A DNA stretch of 64,000 nt from Bradyrhizobiaceae bacterium (lineage in GTDB: Bacteria; Pseudomonadota; Alphaproteobacteria; Rhizobiales; Xanthobacteraceae), in NCBI GenBank assembly GCA_003963145.1, contig RXJJ01000022.1:1-64000 (forward strand). The letters are read 5' to 3'. Under the pieces are notes generated by a model. The model was not told the DNA's origin and did not search any database. It saw nothing but the letters and a program-made list of their open reading frames with translations. The translations under genes and the position numbers were made by a program. Shown here piece after piece: positions 47,256 through 57,421 of the stretch (its first letter is position 1; the number at the start of each line of letters is the position of its first letter).

Positions 47256-48101
47256 ATGATCCGCATTGCCTTCATATTGCTCGCGCTGGTGTTTCTTTTT
47301 CTGGTCCTGGTGCCGTTTCAGATCATTGGCATCGCCTTCGACAGCTCCCTGCAGAGATCCGTGCCGGTGCTGTTTCACCGCATGGCATGCAAGATTCTTG
47401 GCGTGCGTATTCGTGAAATCGGCGAACGCACGCAGGACAGGCCCGCCCTGATCCTGTCCAATCACGCGTCCTGGCTCGACATCTCCGTGCTTGGCGCCGT
47501 CGCGCCTCTGGTGTTCGTCTCGAAATCCGAAGTCGCCAACTGGCCGATCTTCGGGATGCTGGCGAAGCTGCAACGCACGATTTTCATCGAGCGCGAACGC
47601 CGCCACAAAACCGGCGATGCCGCACAGAGCATGGCCGAGCGGCTGCGCGGCGGCGACGCCGTACTGCTGTTTCCCGAAGGCACATCGAGCGACGGCATCC
47701 GAACCCTGCCGTTTCGCTCGGCATTGATCGGCGCTGTCCATCACGCCATCGGCGACTCCTCGCATCATGACCGCGTCACGGTGCAGCCGGTCTCGCTTGC
47801 GTATGTCCAGTTTGGCGGCATCCAGATCGGCCGCGGGCTGCGGGACAAGGTGGCGTGGTATGGTGAGACCGAACTGGTACCGCATCTTCTCGGTGTCATC
47901 GCGCAGGGCGCGGTCGACGTGACCGTGACATGGGGCGAGCCGGTCGCCTACGGCATGAATGCTGATCGCAAGCAAATCGCGCGCGATGCCGAGAACGCGG
48001 TGCGCCGCATGACGGCAGCCGCCCTGCGCGGCCAGCCGCCACGGACGCAGACATCGCCGGAAACGCAGACGGAAGCATTCGGCGTCCCGGCGCAGGCCTG
48101 A
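47256..48101 (+). CDS. plsC: 1-acyl-sn-glycerol-3-phosphate acyltransferase (PlsC)
   Basis: A 281-residue inner-membrane enzyme with an N-terminal transmembrane helix. The acyltransferase motifs are NHASWLD (H-x4-D, catalytic), FIERERR and LFPEGTSSDG. It converts lysophosphatidic acid to phosphatidic acid in phospholipid synthesis; the related ornithine-lipid acyltransferase OlsA is an alternative. There is no good ribosome site before the ATG. It is convergent with the DUF1501 gene with three bases between stops. Confidence 0.88.
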   Translation: MIRIAFILLALVFLFLVLVPFQIIGIAFDSSLQRSVPVLFHRMACKILGVRIREIGERTQDRPALILSNHASWLDISVLGAVAPLVFVSKSEVANWPIFGMLAKLQRTIFIERERRHKTGDAAQSMAERLRGGDAVLLFPEGTSSDGIRTLPFRSALIGAVHHAIGDSSHHDRVTVQPVSLAYVQFGGIQIGRGLRDKVAWYGETELVPHLLGVIAQGAVDVTVTWGEPVAYGMNADRKQIARDAENAVRRMTAAALRGQPPRTQTSPETQTEAFGVPAQA

Positions 48102-48104
48102 GCG

Positions 48105-49343
48105 TCAGGCGATCAGTTCCTTCACTGGCTTGCATGCGCCGCTGTCCGGGAAAACCGATTCCGCCAGCACGCGCTCACTGAGATCCAGATGGTCGCGCAG
48201 CACACCCTTGATGACGCCGCGCAGATCGGTGGTCGGCTTGAGATCGCGGTTCTCGTAAAGATTCGCGACTTTCAGGCCGGGCCAGTCGGCAATCACGCGT
48301 CCGCCCTTCACAGCCCCACCGGCAAGTAGCGCAACCGTACCGGTGCCGTGATCCGTGCCGTCCGTCCCGTTGATGCGCGCGGTCCGGCCGAACTCGGTCG
48401 CGGCAACGATGACGGTATCCTTCCAGCGATCGCCGAGACCGCTTTCGAACTCCGCGAACGCACCGTCCAGGCCCGACAGTAATTGCGCGAGGCGGCCGAC
48501 CGGACCGCCTTCATTGGCATGCGTGTCCCAGCCGTCGAAAGCGAGCGCGGCGATGCGCGGCCCATCGTCCGCCGCCATCAGTTTCGCCGCGCCCTTCGCT
48601 GCAAGCCGCATGGCTCCCGCGCCATTGTTCATGCCGGGGCCCGGCTTCACCGGATCGTTGGCGGCCAGCCTGTCGATCTGCAAACCCTGCGAAAGCGCCT
48701 TCGCTAGGATCGGATCGCGGTGGTTATAGAGATCGATCAGCCGCATCGCAGTGTCGTCCGCAGCCTGAGGCAAAGCCGCAGGCACCCAGCCGACGGTCGG
48801 CGCAGCGCCGCGCAGCACCAGCGGCGTGATGGGACCGACGGATAATCCGCCAGCGACGCGTTCGCCGCGAGGGAGATTTTCCAATGCGCGGTTGAGCCAG
48901 CCGTTTTGCACACGGCCGGGGCCTGCGTATCCGCTTTCGAGAACATCCTGCCCGTCGAAATGCGAACGTTCGCGATAGGGCGTCGCCACCGCATGCACAA
49001 TGGCGGCCTTCTTGTCCCGGTACATCCGCGCGAATTCCGGCATCGACGGATGGAGAGCAAAAAACGAATCCAGTTCCATGGCCGGGTGGGGAGCGTCGCG
49101 CGTCAGGGCGATCGAACCGTGCAGTCCGGCATAATCCGGATCGCCGATCGGGGCGACCGTTGCCAGACCATCCAGCGCCCCGCGCAGGATGATGGTGACG
49201 AAACGCGGATCGCGGCCGTCCTTCGCGCGCGCGAATTTCGGCAGATAGGCCCAGGCCGCGAATGTCGCGCCGCCAAGCAACAACGAGCGGCGGTTCAATC
49301 CCCGTTGGCTCAGGCTTTCGCAGCAATCCAGAATTCCGTCCAT
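48105..49343 (-). CDS. DUF1501 secreted protein, Tat signal
   Basis: A 412-residue protein. The N-terminal NRRSLLLGGATFAAWAYLP is a twin-arginine signal. The fold is alkaline-phosphatase/sulfatase-like and contains ILRGALDGLATVAP, HAVATPYRERSHFDGQDVLESG, TEFGRTARINGTDGTDHGTG, and GWDTHANEGG. Members are usually encoded with DUF1800, as here, and probably act outside the cytoplasm; the reaction is unknown. The ribosome site GAGGAGA lies in the last codons of the DUF1800 gene, two bases after whose stop this gene starts. Confidence 0.85.
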   Translation of the reverse strand: MDGILDCCESLSQRGLNRRSLLLGGATFAAWAYLPKFARAKDGRDPRFVTIILRGALDGLATVAPIGDPDYAGLHGSIALTRDAPHPAMELDSFFALHPSMPEFARMYRDKKAAIVHAVATPYRERSHFDGQDVLESGYAGPGRVQNGWLNRALENLPRGERVAGGLSVGPITPLVLRGAAPTVGWVPAALPQAADDTAMRLIDLYNHRDPILAKALSQGLQIDRLAANDPVKPGPGMNNGAGAMRLAAKGAAKLMAADDGPRIAALAFDGWDTHANEGGPVGRLAQLLSGLDGAFAEFESGLGDRWKDTVIVAATEFGRTARINGTDGTDHGTGTVALLAGGAVKGGRVIADWPGLKVANLYENRDLKPTTDLRGVIKGVLRDHLDLSERVLAESVFPDSGACKPVKELIA

Positions 49344-49345
49344 GG

Positions 49346-50836
49346 CTATCTCCTCTGGAATTCCGGTGACATGAAAAGGAGCGCCAGTGCCTGCTGGCGG
49401 GTCTCCGCACGCTCGATGGTCTGCCGCGTTTCCCGCGAGGCGACCTCGCCCGCGAAGGACTGCAGCAGATCGACAGGCTCCAGCGTGTCAGCGATACGCG
49501 ATGACAATTGCGACGCGACGTCGAGCCGCAGCTTCATGTTTTCCGGCGCAGCCCATGCGCCGTTGCTGTCCGCAAAACCGTTCGGTCCGGGCGGCGTCCA
49601 GAGCGGCTGGCCGAGAATGTTCAAGGCGCCGAGCGCGCGGCCCGGATCGTCCGGAATCCGGCCCATCAGGCGGCCCGAAGCAACCAGAAACTCGTAAGGC
49701 GTGCGCATCTTGGTCATCGGAGCGCGCCATGCCTCATTCGAATCCAGCAGCGCCAGTGTCATGGCCTTCAGATCACCGTCACTCTTTTTGAACACGCCCT
49801 CAAGCCGGGCGACCAGCGCGGGGGGTGGGTCATCGGCAATGAAATGCGCGGCGAACTTCCGCGCGATAAACCTTGCTGTGGAAGGATGACGCGCGATATC
49901 CGATAGCGCCGCCTCACCCTGCGTTAAACCGGTGTCGTCATAGGTTTTGCCGAGCAGCTTTTGTGGCCCAGGCTGATGCGCATTGGCATTGAAAACGAAT
50001 GAGCCGGGCGCAGCCAGCTTTCCATCGCGCCCGGCGAAGGTCCAGCCCGTGAGGATGGCCGCGAGTGACGTCACGTCCGCTTGAGTGTATCCGCCGCCGA
50101 CGCCAAGCGTGTGAAGTTCCATGATCTCGCGGGCGAGATTTTCGTTCAAACCTTTCTTGCGATTGCGGCCCGCACGCGAGTCGGGACCGATCGACTGCTG
50201 GTTGTCGAGAAAGAACAGCATCGCTGGATGTTGTTCGACAGCTGTGAGCATGTCGCCGAAACCGCCCAGCACGTATGGGCGAATGGCCTCGCGTTCGAAT
50301 GCGCCAGCCCACATCCGCGCCAGTTCGCCCTTGTTGGCTGAAATGCAGAAATGATTGGACCAGAACGCAACCAGCCGTTCGGCAAAACCGCTCTCCGCCA
50401 TGGTGGCGCGCTGCAATCGCGCCAGCGCCTCGGCACGATACGTTCTCTGGATGATGTTGGGAGGCTGCGGCGGCTCCTTTGCCGCCGCCCCATTACCGGA
50501 CTGCGGATGCATCGCGTTGGCCTGCGCCATTCCCGTCATACTGTTTGTGACGTTCGGCTTCTCATCCGTCGCCGCAGTCATCGCATCTGCAGCTTTTTTC
50601 GCGGCTTCTCGCTGCTGCTTGACCTCGTTCTGATAGTCGAAGACCAGTTGCGCCAAAGCCGGCGTCGGTTGCAAGCCGGGAGCCTCGAGCAACGCGACGT
50701 TCGGACGGTTGAGTTCCGCCATGACGAAGCCGCGAGGATCTGACGCCGCGCTGGCAAAATCGCCTGCCGCGCCGCCGCGCGCGCCAAGACCGAAACGATT
50801 CAATGCGACCAGGGCACCTTGCGGATCACGAGCCAT
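49346..50836 (-). CDS. DUF1800 protein
   Basis: A 496-residue protein of the DUF1800 family: NRFGLGARGG near the start, FWSNHFCISANKGE, HPAMLFFLDNQQSIGP, LNENLAREIMELHTLGVGGGYTQADV, ILTGWTFAG, and FIARKFAAHFIADDPP. These are its signature blocks. It has no obvious signal peptide. The pairing with DUF1501 is found across many phyla, and both are probably needed together in an envelope function; nothing in the sequence gives the reaction. ATG 50836 is preferred to the longer frame. Confidence 0.85.
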   Translation of the reverse strand: MARDPQGALVALNRFGLGARGGAAGDFASAASDPRGFVMAELNRPNVALLEAPGLQPTPALAQLVFDYQNEVKQQREAAKKAADAMTAATDEKPNVTNSMTGMAQANAMHPQSGNGAAAKEPPQPPNIIQRTYRAEALARLQRATMAESGFAERLVAFWSNHFCISANKGELARMWAGAFEREAIRPYVLGGFGDMLTAVEQHPAMLFFLDNQQSIGPDSRAGRNRKKGLNENLAREIMELHTLGVGGGYTQADVTSLAAILTGWTFAGRDGKLAAPGSFVFNANAHQPGPQKLLGKTYDDTGLTQGEAALSDIARHPSTARFIARKFAAHFIADDPPPALVARLEGVFKKSDGDLKAMTLALLDSNEAWRAPMTKMRTPYEFLVASGRLMGRIPDDPGRALGALNILGQPLWTPPGPNGFADSNGAWAAPENMKLRLDVASQLSSRIADTLEPVDLLQSFAGEVASRETRQTIERAETRQQALALLFMSPEFQRR

Positions 50837-50956
50837 CGGGTTCTCGATCGTGTCAAACTCTCGGACGGATATGACATCGCATCCGATAAACGACACATGA
50901 ACGTCCGATTAACTCTTGGTGAGATTCATGACAAATTCGTCAGATATGAACGAACT

Positions 50957-51652
50957 TCACGCCGCCGCCACGGCAGGCGAGTTTCGGGCCATGCCGCCAA
51001 ACATATCGAGCAGCTTCTCCCGCCAGCCGTAAATCGGATCGTCCGTCGCCAGCAATTCAAACGTGCTGGTGAGACGCGCCCACTGAAACGGGCCGAATAT
51101 AATATAGTCGGCATAATTCGGAGATGTCCCGCCGAAATAAGGCTGTGCACGCAGCGTCATTCGCAATGGATGCAACCACCGGCGCAGATCCTCGACCCGC
51201 TGCTCACGATCCGCGATGGCCTCTTCAAGCTTGCGGCCGAGATTCTTCTCACGTGTACGGCGAAAATAATCCTGATCCCCGGGATCCAGCCCCGCATGAA
51301 TATCCGCGATGATCAGCGGTGCGATCTGGCCGACCGAAACATCGCTCCAGCTGTTGATCATGCGCGCCATCGCCCGGCCACCCTCGCCGCCGAACAGCGA
51401 AGGCCGCTCCGGATATTTGTCTTCGAGATAATTCGCGATGGCCCATGAATCGCAGACCGACACATCGCCGTCGACAAGCACCGGCACCTTTTCCGAATTA
51501 TGCGGCTTGATCGCATCCTTCTGCATGAAACGCCACGGGATGGTCTCATGGTCGAGGCCCTTATGCGCCAGCGCCATGCGGGCACGCCAGCAATAGGGGC
51601 TGAATACATGAGCAGGATCGCGGCCGGCGAGTTCGAAAAGCTGTCTTGCCAT
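50957..51652 (-). CDS. Glutathione S-transferase, LigE-like (beta-etherase group)
   Basis: A 231-residue GST-fold protein. FELAGRDPAHVFSPYCWRARMALAHKG, EKVPVLVDGDVSVCDSWAIANYLEDKYPERPSLFGG and the C-terminal FGGTSPNYADYIIFG resemble Sphingobium LigE beta-etherase, which cleaves the aryl ether in lignin-like dimers with glutathione. That activity is inferred from resemblance, not shown. It begins three bases after the neighbouring GST, so they are co-translated. Confidence 0.82.
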   Translation of the reverse strand: MARQLFELAGRDPAHVFSPYCWRARMALAHKGLDHETIPWRFMQKDAIKPHNSEKVPVLVDGDVSVCDSWAIANYLEDKYPERPSLFGGEGGRAMARMINSWSDVSVGQIAPLIIADIHAGLDPGDQDYFRRTREKNLGRKLEEAIADREQRVEDLRRWLHPLRMTLRAQPYFGGTSPNYADYIIFGPFQWARLTSTFELLATDDPIYGWREKLLDMFGGMARNSPAVAAA

Positions 51653-51654
51653 GG

Positions 51655-52353
51655 TCAGGCCTTTTGCGCCGTTTGTCCAAACAGGATTTTTTTCGACTCC
51701 TCATCGACGACCGGAGCCTTGGTCGGATTAACGGTCTTGGCCACCGCATAAGCCCGCGCTGTCGCCGGCCGCGCATAGATCGCCTCGAACCAGCGTTTCA
51801 GATGCGGAAAATCCTCTAGCTTCTGCTGCTGGCGCTGGTAAGGCACGATCCAGGGATAGGCCGCCATGTCGGCGATGGAATAGTCGCCCGCGACGAATTC
51901 GCGGTCCGTGAGGCGCCTATTGAGAACGCCATAGAGCCGATTGGTCTCGTTGATATAGCGCGTCATCGCGTAAGGAATTTTTTCGGGCGCATATTGCACG
52001 AAATGATGGTTCTGGCCGGCCATCGGACCGAGCCCGCCCATCTGCCACATCAGCCATTGCAGCACGTCGAACTTCTTGCGGATGTCGCTTGGCATGAACT
52101 TGCCGGTTTTCTCCGCAAGATAGATCAGGATCGCACCCGATTCGAAAATCGAAATCGGCGCGCCGCCATCCGCCGGGGCGTGATCGACGATCGCTGGCAT
52201 GCGATTGTTCGGCGCGATTTTGAGAAAATCGGGATTGAACTGCTCGCCCTTGCCGATGTTGACCGGCTTGATGGTGTAAGGAATGCCGGTCTCTTCCAGA
52301 AACATCGTAATCTTGTGGCCGTTCGGCGTGGGCCAATAATACAGATCGATCAT
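51655..52353 (-). CDS. Glutathione S-transferase, YfcG/YghU-like (Nu class)
   Basis: A 232-residue GST: WPTPNGHKITMFLEETGIPYTI, NPDFLKIAPNNRMPAIVDH, and FESGAILIYLAEKTGKFMP, with a helical domain having YSIADMAAYPWI. These match the Nu class, whose members (YfcG, YghU) have glutathione-dependent disulfide reductase and peroxidase activity, and lack the classical Tyr. It leads the two-gene GST operon. Confidence 0.87.
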   Translation of the reverse strand: MIDLYYWPTPNGHKITMFLEETGIPYTIKPVNIGKGEQFNPDFLKIAPNNRMPAIVDHAPADGGAPISIFESGAILIYLAEKTGKFMPSDIRKKFDVLQWLMWQMGGLGPMAGQNHHFVQYAPEKIPYAMTRYINETNRLYGVLNRRLTDREFVAGDYSIADMAAYPWIVPYQRQQQKLEDFPHLKRWFEAIYARPATARAYAVAKTVNPTKAPVVDEESKKILFGQTAQKA

Positions 52354-52525
52354 CGCGGATACCTTTCACGCCCGATGCCATGCCGAAAGCGGCACGACTG
52401 AATGCAACTGCATGAATCACGCGAATTGGCGAGCGAGTCAATGCCGCTTCGGCTGCGGGGCGAACAACAGTCGCTGATCGCGCGAAGCCCTTTCCCCGGC
52501 CCGTTTCACCTCCCATATTCGAGGC

Positions 52526-55489
52526 ATGGCGAAATCTCCCGACTCCCCGAAAAAGCCCGTCAAAACTCCGAAATCGAAGGCACACCGGCCGGACGTTCAG
52601 CCGATCGGCCCCGCTCTGGCGGAACTCTTGAATCCAGCGCTCAATCGGGGTGATGCCGGGCTCGGTTCGGGCACGGGATTGCAGCCGCCGCCGGACAATT
52701 CCAAGGACCGCCGCTCGGGCGGCGAAGCCGCGATCCATCGCTCGCGCGCATCGACTCCGAAGGAGTCAGGCGCCGAATCCCCGCGCCCAACGCCGTTGCA
52801 GCCTTATCCGCAGCCGCCCGGCGCGTCTTCCGGCTTCGAGGAAAAGCCGCAAGCAAATTACGGCACCAGCGCCACCATCCCCACGCTCGATCCGGAACTG
52901 GCGAAACAACTCGGTTATGACGTCGAGGACGACGACTCTTTCCGCCCAGCACGCAACAAGATGGAATCGCTCGGCGTCAAGGCGACAGCCGAGTCGCTCG
53001 AAAACCTGCTGCGCGAGGGCCGCCCGGAATTCCGCGGCGACAATGGCGAACTGAAGGTCTGGGCGCCGCATCGCCCGCCCCGCCCGGAAAAATCCGAAGG
53101 CGGTGTACGGCTTCAGATCAAATCCGAATATCAGCCGCGAGGCGATCAGCCCGAAGCGATCAGGGAGCTGGTCGAAGGCATCAATCGTAACGACCGAACG
53201 CAAGTGCTGCTCGGCGTCACGGGCTCCGGCAAAACCTACACCATGGCTCAGGTGATCGAGGCAACGCAGCGCCCGGCAATCATCCTTGCGCCGAACAAGA
53301 CGCTGGCGGCGCAGCTCTACGGCGAGTTCAAGAATTTCTTCCCTGACAACGCGGTCGAATATTTCGTCTCATATTACGACTACTACCAGCCCGAAGCTTA
53401 TGTGCCGCGCACCGACACCTATATCGAGAAGGATTCCTCGATCAACGAGCAGATCGACCGCATGCGACATTCGGCGACGCGCGCGCTCCTGGAACGCGAC
53501 GACGTCATCATCGTGGCGTCGGTGTCGTGCATCTACGGTATCGGCTCGGTCGAAACCTACACCGCGATGACCTTTGCGATGAAGAAGGGCGAGCGCATCG
53601 ACCAGCGCCAGATCATCGCCGACCTCGTCGCCCTGCAATACAAGCGCACCTCGGCCGACTTTTCGCGCGGCACCTTCCGCGTGCGCGGCGACGTGATCGA
53701 CATTTTCCCGGCGCACTATGAAGACCGCGCCTGGCGCGTAAACCTGTTCGGGGACACCATCGAGAGTATCGAGGAGTTCGACCCGCTCACCGGCCACAAG
53801 CAGGACGAGCTCGAATTCATCAAGATTTACGCCAACTCGCATTATGTGACGCCGCGCCCGACGCTGCTGCAGGCGATCAAGGGTATCAAAAGCGAACTGA
53901 AATGGCGGCTCGATCAATTGAACGCACAGGGCCGTCTGCTGGAAGCGCAGCGGCTCGAACAGCGCACCACATTCGATCTGGAAATGATGGAAGCGACCGG
54001 CAGCTGCGCCGGCATCGAAAATTACTCGCGCTACCTCACCGGCCGCAAGCCGGGCGAGCCGCCACCGACGCTGTTCGAATACGTACCGGACAACGCGCTG
54101 GTGTTCGCGGACGAAAGCCATGTCACCATTCCGCAGATCGGCGCGATGTTCAAAGGCGACTTTCGCCGCAAGGCGACGCTGGCCGAATACGGCTTCCGCC
54201 TGCCCTCCTGCATGGACAATCGGCCTCTGCGCTTCGAAGAATGGGACATGATGCGCCCGCAATCGGTCGCGGTGTCGGCAACCCCGGCGGCATGGGAACT
54301 AAACCAGTCCGGCGGCGTGTTCGTCGAGCAGGTGATCCGCCCGACCGGACTGATCGATCCGCCGGTGCTCATTCGCCCCGCGCGCACGCAGGTCGACGAT
54401 CTGGTCGGCGAGGTCCGTGCCACCGCGCAGGCCGGCTACCGCTCGCTGATCACTGTGCTGACCAAGCGGATGGCGGAGGACCTCACCGAATATCTGCACG
54501 AGCAGGGCATCCGCGTGCGCTACATGCACAGCGACATCGACACCATCGAGCGCATCGAAATCATCCGCGATCTGCGGCTCGGCGCGTTCGACGCGCTGGT
54601 CGGCATCAACCTCTTGCGCGAGGGCCTCGACATTCCCGAATGCGCGCTGGTCGCAATCCTCGACGCCGACAAGGAAGGCTTTCTGCGCAGCGAGACCTCG
54701 CTGATCCAGACCATCGGCCGCGCCGCGCGCAACGTGGACGGCAAGGTGATCCTTTATGCCGACCAGATGACCGGCTCGATGGAGCGCGCGATCGCCGAGA
54801 CCGACCGCCGCCGCGAGAAACAGCTCGCTTATAACGAGGCCAACGGCATCACGCCGGAGAGCGTGAAGAAATCCATCGCCGACATTCTCGACAGCGTCTA
54901 TGAGCGCGACCACGTGCTGATCGAGTCCGGCGACGGCGGCATCACCGACGACGTGATGAGCATCGGCCATAATTTCGAGGCGGTGCTGGCCGATCTCGAA
55001 ACCCGCATGCGCGAAGCAGCCGCCGATCTCAATTTCGAGGAAGCCGCGCGACTGCGCGACGAGGTGAAACGCCTGCGCGCCACCGAGATGGCGGTGGTGG
55101 ACGATCCCACCGCCAAGCAGAAGGCGGTGACGGGCAAGGCCGGTGCTTACGCCGGCGCGAAGAAGTATGGCGACAGCGCCAATCTGCCGCCCTCTTCACC
55201 CTTGCGAGCGGCGCGGGGTGGGGGTTCGAAGATTCACAAACCCTCGCTGGATGAAATGGGCATCGCCACCTGGCACGAGGTGAAGCCGGCGCGCGACGAC
55301 GCCAAGCGGCCGACCCGCGCGCGCAAGCCGACGCTGGATGAAATGGGCCCCGGTACCGAAAGCCGCATCTACAAGCCGAAATCCATGCGCGACGGCGGAC
55401 CTGAATTCAGCGGCGTGGTGCGCGATCCGAGCGGCCCGCGCTCCACCGGCGGCGCTCCGGGTAAGCGAGGCGGATGGAAGAAAAGGTGA
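52526..55489 (+). CDS. uvrB: Excinuclease ABC subunit B, long form
   Basis: A 987-residue UvrB, against about 670 in E. coli. UvrB is the helicase-like damage-verification subunit of nucleotide excision repair. The core runs from about 194: [13 protein letters not shown], Walker A TGSGKT, the beta-hairpin [16 protein letters not shown], motif [11 protein letters not shown] and a C-terminal UVR domain ([17 protein letters not shown]) that binds UvrA and UvrC. The first about 193 residues are Pro/Ser/Lys-rich and apparently disordered. The tail after the UVR domain has two KP-x-LDEMG repeats. The ATG at 52526 is the only upstream start in frame. Confidence 0.95.
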   Translation: MAKSPDSPKKPVKTPKSKAHRPDVQPIGPALAELLNPALNRGDAGLGSGTGLQPPPDNSKDRRSGGEAAIHRSRASTPKESGAESPRPTPLQPYPQPPGASSGFEEKPQANYGTSATIPTLDPELAKQLGYDVEDDDSFRPARNKMESLGVKATAESLENLLREGRPEFRGDNGELKVWAPHRPPRPEKSEGGVRLQIKSEYQPRGDQPEAIRELVEGINRNDRTQVLLGVTGSGKTYTMAQVIEATQRPAIILAPNKTLAAQLYGEFKNFFPDNAVEYFVSYYDYYQPEAYVPRTDTYIEKDSSINEQIDRMRHSATRALLERDDVIIVASVSCIYGIGSVETYTAMTFAMKKGERIDQRQIIADLVALQYKRTSADFSRGTFRVRGDVIDIFPAHYEDRAWRVNLFGDTIESIEEFDPLTGHKQDELEFIKIYANSHYVTPRPTLLQAIKGIKSELKWRLDQLNAQGRLLEAQRLEQRTTFDLEMMEATGSCAGIENYSRYLTGRKPGEPPPTLFEYVPDNALVFADESHVTIPQIGAMFKGDFRRKATLAEYGFRLPSCMDNRPLRFEEWDMMRPQSVAVSATPAAWELNQSGGVFVEQVIRPTGLIDPPVLIRPARTQVDDLVGEVRATAQAGYRSLITVLTKRMAEDLTEYLHEQGIRVRYMHSDIDTIERIEIIRDLRLGAFDALVGINLLREGLDIPECALVAILDADKEGFLRSETSLIQTIGRAARNVDGKVILYADQMTGSMERAIAETDRRREKQLAYNEANGITPESVKKSIADILDSVYERDHVLIESGDGGITDDVMSIGHNFEAVLADLETRMREAAADLNFEEAARLRDEVKRLRATEMAVVDDPTAKQKAVTGKAGAYAGAKKYGDSANLPPSSPLRAARGGGSKIHKPSLDEMGIATWHEVKPARDDAKRPTRARKPTLDEMGPGTESRIYKPKSMRDGGPEFSGVVRDPSGPRSTGGAPGKRGGWKKR

Positions 55490-55748
55490 CGGTTCTGACG
55501 AGAGAAATGCATGTCACCTTCGTTACTTAAATTGTAGCATCGCTATCTTTCTCGTTATTACATGACATCCTCATGAACCGGATTGCGCGAGGCGCGACAA
55601 CAAAATGCGGCAACCTTGCGGCAGGAGCTGCGACAAAAACTTGTGCGTGATGATCGCAATGCAGGCTCGTTCGCACATGCGAAAGGTGTTATTAACCCGT
55701 GTCGTTTCAAGTTTCCCGAACGCATCGCGAAACGCTGGACGAGTTCCC

Positions 55749-56585
55749 ATGATGTCACATTCCGCCTTGCCACGTCGATTTTCGAAGTTCTCCATGCTTG
55801 CGGCCGCACTGCTGTCGCCGCCCTTCGCAGCGCGTGCGCAGGCTACTCCCGCCGATGTGCCGGAGCCCACGGCGTTTGAATGGAGCCTGCTCGGCTCCGA
55901 CATTCCGGTCTCGACCGACAAGTCCAGCAAGTTTCGGGCGCCGACCTATTCCAATGGCAACGCGGTGAGCTGGGATCGCACCAACAACGACAACGGCAGT
56001 TCGGCGATGACGGTGAAGCAATCGGTGCTGCCGTTCGGCGACGCCAAGGTGGGCGCCGATCTCAACGTTGCCGATCAGACCCCGAGAACATCGTCGGATG
56101 CGCTCAACGCCAAGGTGACCGGCGAATCCTATCAGTCCACCGGCAGCGCGTGGGCCAACATGACGACTCCCGGTCTCGGCAATATCTGGGACAAGACGAC
56201 TCTTGAGGCGCGCGTCGATCCGACCCAGGACCAGAGCCGGGTCAACACCGCGATCAGCAAGACCATTCCCCTCGGCCAGCAATACGCGATCACGGCGCAG
56301 ACGGGTTATAACGTCGTGCAAAGCGGCGTGCCGATGGTCGGCGCGGACGGGCGCATGGCCAAGGGTGCGACTGAGATGAATCGCTCGGCCAAGCTCGAAT
56401 TCAAGGACACCGGTACCAGCCTTCTGGCCGGTGAGACGATGTCGAGCCTTGACGACAAATGGTTGCGGCGCGTCGGCGTGGAACAGAAGATGTTCGGCGG
56501 CGTCAGCGTTACCGGCTCCGTCAGCGAAACGCCGCTGGGTGTACCGAACCGCAGCCTGACCGCGGGTTTCAAGCAAAGCTGGTAA
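55749..56585 (+). CDS. Secreted protein of unknown function
   Basis: A 278-residue exported protein. The basic N terminus and the hydrophobic FSKFSMLAAALLSPPFAARA form a signal peptide. The mature part is rich in Thr, Ser, Asn and Gly and has many alternating-pattern segments (AMTVKQSVLPFGDAKVGADL, NTAISKTIPLGQQYAITAQTGY), suggesting a beta-rich, perhaps outer-membrane, fold. I recognise it only as Bradyrhizobiaceae-type hypothetical. The start is uncertain: ATG 55749 or 55752. The 259 bases upstream hold nothing visible except an 8-bp hairpin at 55483-55520. Confidence 0.65.
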   Translation: MMSHSALPRRFSKFSMLAAALLSPPFAARAQATPADVPEPTAFEWSLLGSDIPVSTDKSSKFRAPTYSNGNAVSWDRTNNDNGSSAMTVKQSVLPFGDAKVGADLNVADQTPRTSSDALNAKVTGESYQSTGSAWANMTTPGLGNIWDKTTLEARVDPTQDQSRVNTAISKTIPLGQQYAITAQTGYNVVQSGVPMVGADGRMAKGATEMNRSAKLEFKDTGTSLLAGETMSSLDDKWLRRVGVEQKMFGGVSVTGSVSETPLGVPNRSLTAGFKQSW

Positions 56586-56747
56586 AACGGCGCCGCTTCC
56601 GTCCGTTTTCCATTCATTGACCTTGTGAGGAAACATCCCTTTCGCCTCACATTAGCCGCGCTATGGTCACGATCGGCTGGACTCATAACGCGATGACGTC
56701 GTCGTGCGGGGACAGTCCGCGCTCGCAATATGCGAAAGGAACAGCCG

Positions 56748-57143
56748 ATGAGTGTAATTCACGACAGGAATGAGTCGGCAAATGCCGATGCGGACCTCTC
56801 CAGTGTGACAGATGTCGAGGCCGGTATCCGCGAATTCGTCCGCAACGATATCGCCTACCTGCGCCGCGCGCCTTCGATTGCCGAAAGCACCGCGGATGCG
56901 GGCGCCGAAGCGACCGTCAACAACGTCAACACGCTGATCCAGCGGGTAGCCGGCGCCTCCGCGACCGAGATCGACAATCTCATCAACGAACTGGAAAGCC
57001 TGCGTGCGCTGATGCACGAGGAAGGCCAGCGCGTTCAGCGTGATCTTGCCAATTTCGCCAAGCTCAGCCAGACGGCGATGAAATCCACCCGGATCATTTC
57101 CGATAATCTGGCGCAGTGGAAACGCGCACCGCAGCCGGATTGA
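56748..57143 (+). CDS. Cytoplasmic helical protein, unknown
   Basis: A 131-residue, highly charged and probably all-helical protein: DVEAGIREFVRNDIAYLRRAP, a short Ala/Ser-rich stretch, then TEIDNLINELESLRALMHEEGQRVQRDLANFAKLSQTAMKSTRIIS, which reads as a coiled coil. AGGA lies before the ATG at 56748. No signal peptide or family recognised. A strong terminator follows. Confidence 0.7.
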   Translation: MSVIHDRNESANADADLSSVTDVEAGIREFVRNDIAYLRRAPSIAESTADAGAEATVNNVNTLIQRVAGASATEIDNLINELESLRALMHEEGQRVQRDLANFAKLSQTAMKSTRIISDNLAQWKRAPQPD

Positions 57144-57165
57144 TATTTTTTCAGTCGAAGCTTCG

Positions 57166-57191
57166 AAAAATCCCCCGAACGGGGGATTTTT
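57166..57191 (+). terminator. Rho-independent terminator after 56748-57143
   Basis: An 11-bp perfect stem AAAAATCCCCC (57166-57176) and GGGGGATTTTT (57181-57191) with loop GAAC. It is 23 bases after the stop. The T and A arms allow function in either direction. Confidence 0.88.
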
Positions 57192-57268
57192 CATACAGCT
57201 TGAACCTGTTCCCTGCACACCGCGACCAAGTCTCAGCCGGCTTGTCGGCGGTATGTGCGGGCCCCTTC

Positions 57269-57406
57269 GTGAAGATTATCAAACCCAACGGGAACGAACC
57301 GATCCAGCTTCATTCCACGAAGCCGGGTATCGCAACGATTCTCATCCGCTTTCTGATTTTTCTCGGGCTGGCGGTGATCGTGCTGACGCTGGCGTGGCTG
57401 AAATAA
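57269..57406 (+). CDS. Possible small membrane protein
   Basis: A 45-residue frame from GTG 57269: a polar, positively charged N terminus and a transmembrane helix ILIRFLIFLGLAVIVLTLAWLK up to the stop. No ribosome site is evident, and the frame continues upstream into the terminator, so the start is a guess. It is listed because no other gene occupies the stretch. Confidence 0.35.
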   Translation: MKIIKPNGNEPIQLHSTKPGIATILIRFLIFLGLAVIVLTLAWLK

Positions 57407-57421
57407 GCTCCGGCGTCTTTC

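Noticed and set aside
55483..55520. Terminator of uvrB
   Set aside because: Only an 8-bp stem with a 22-base loop and no T-run; insufficient.
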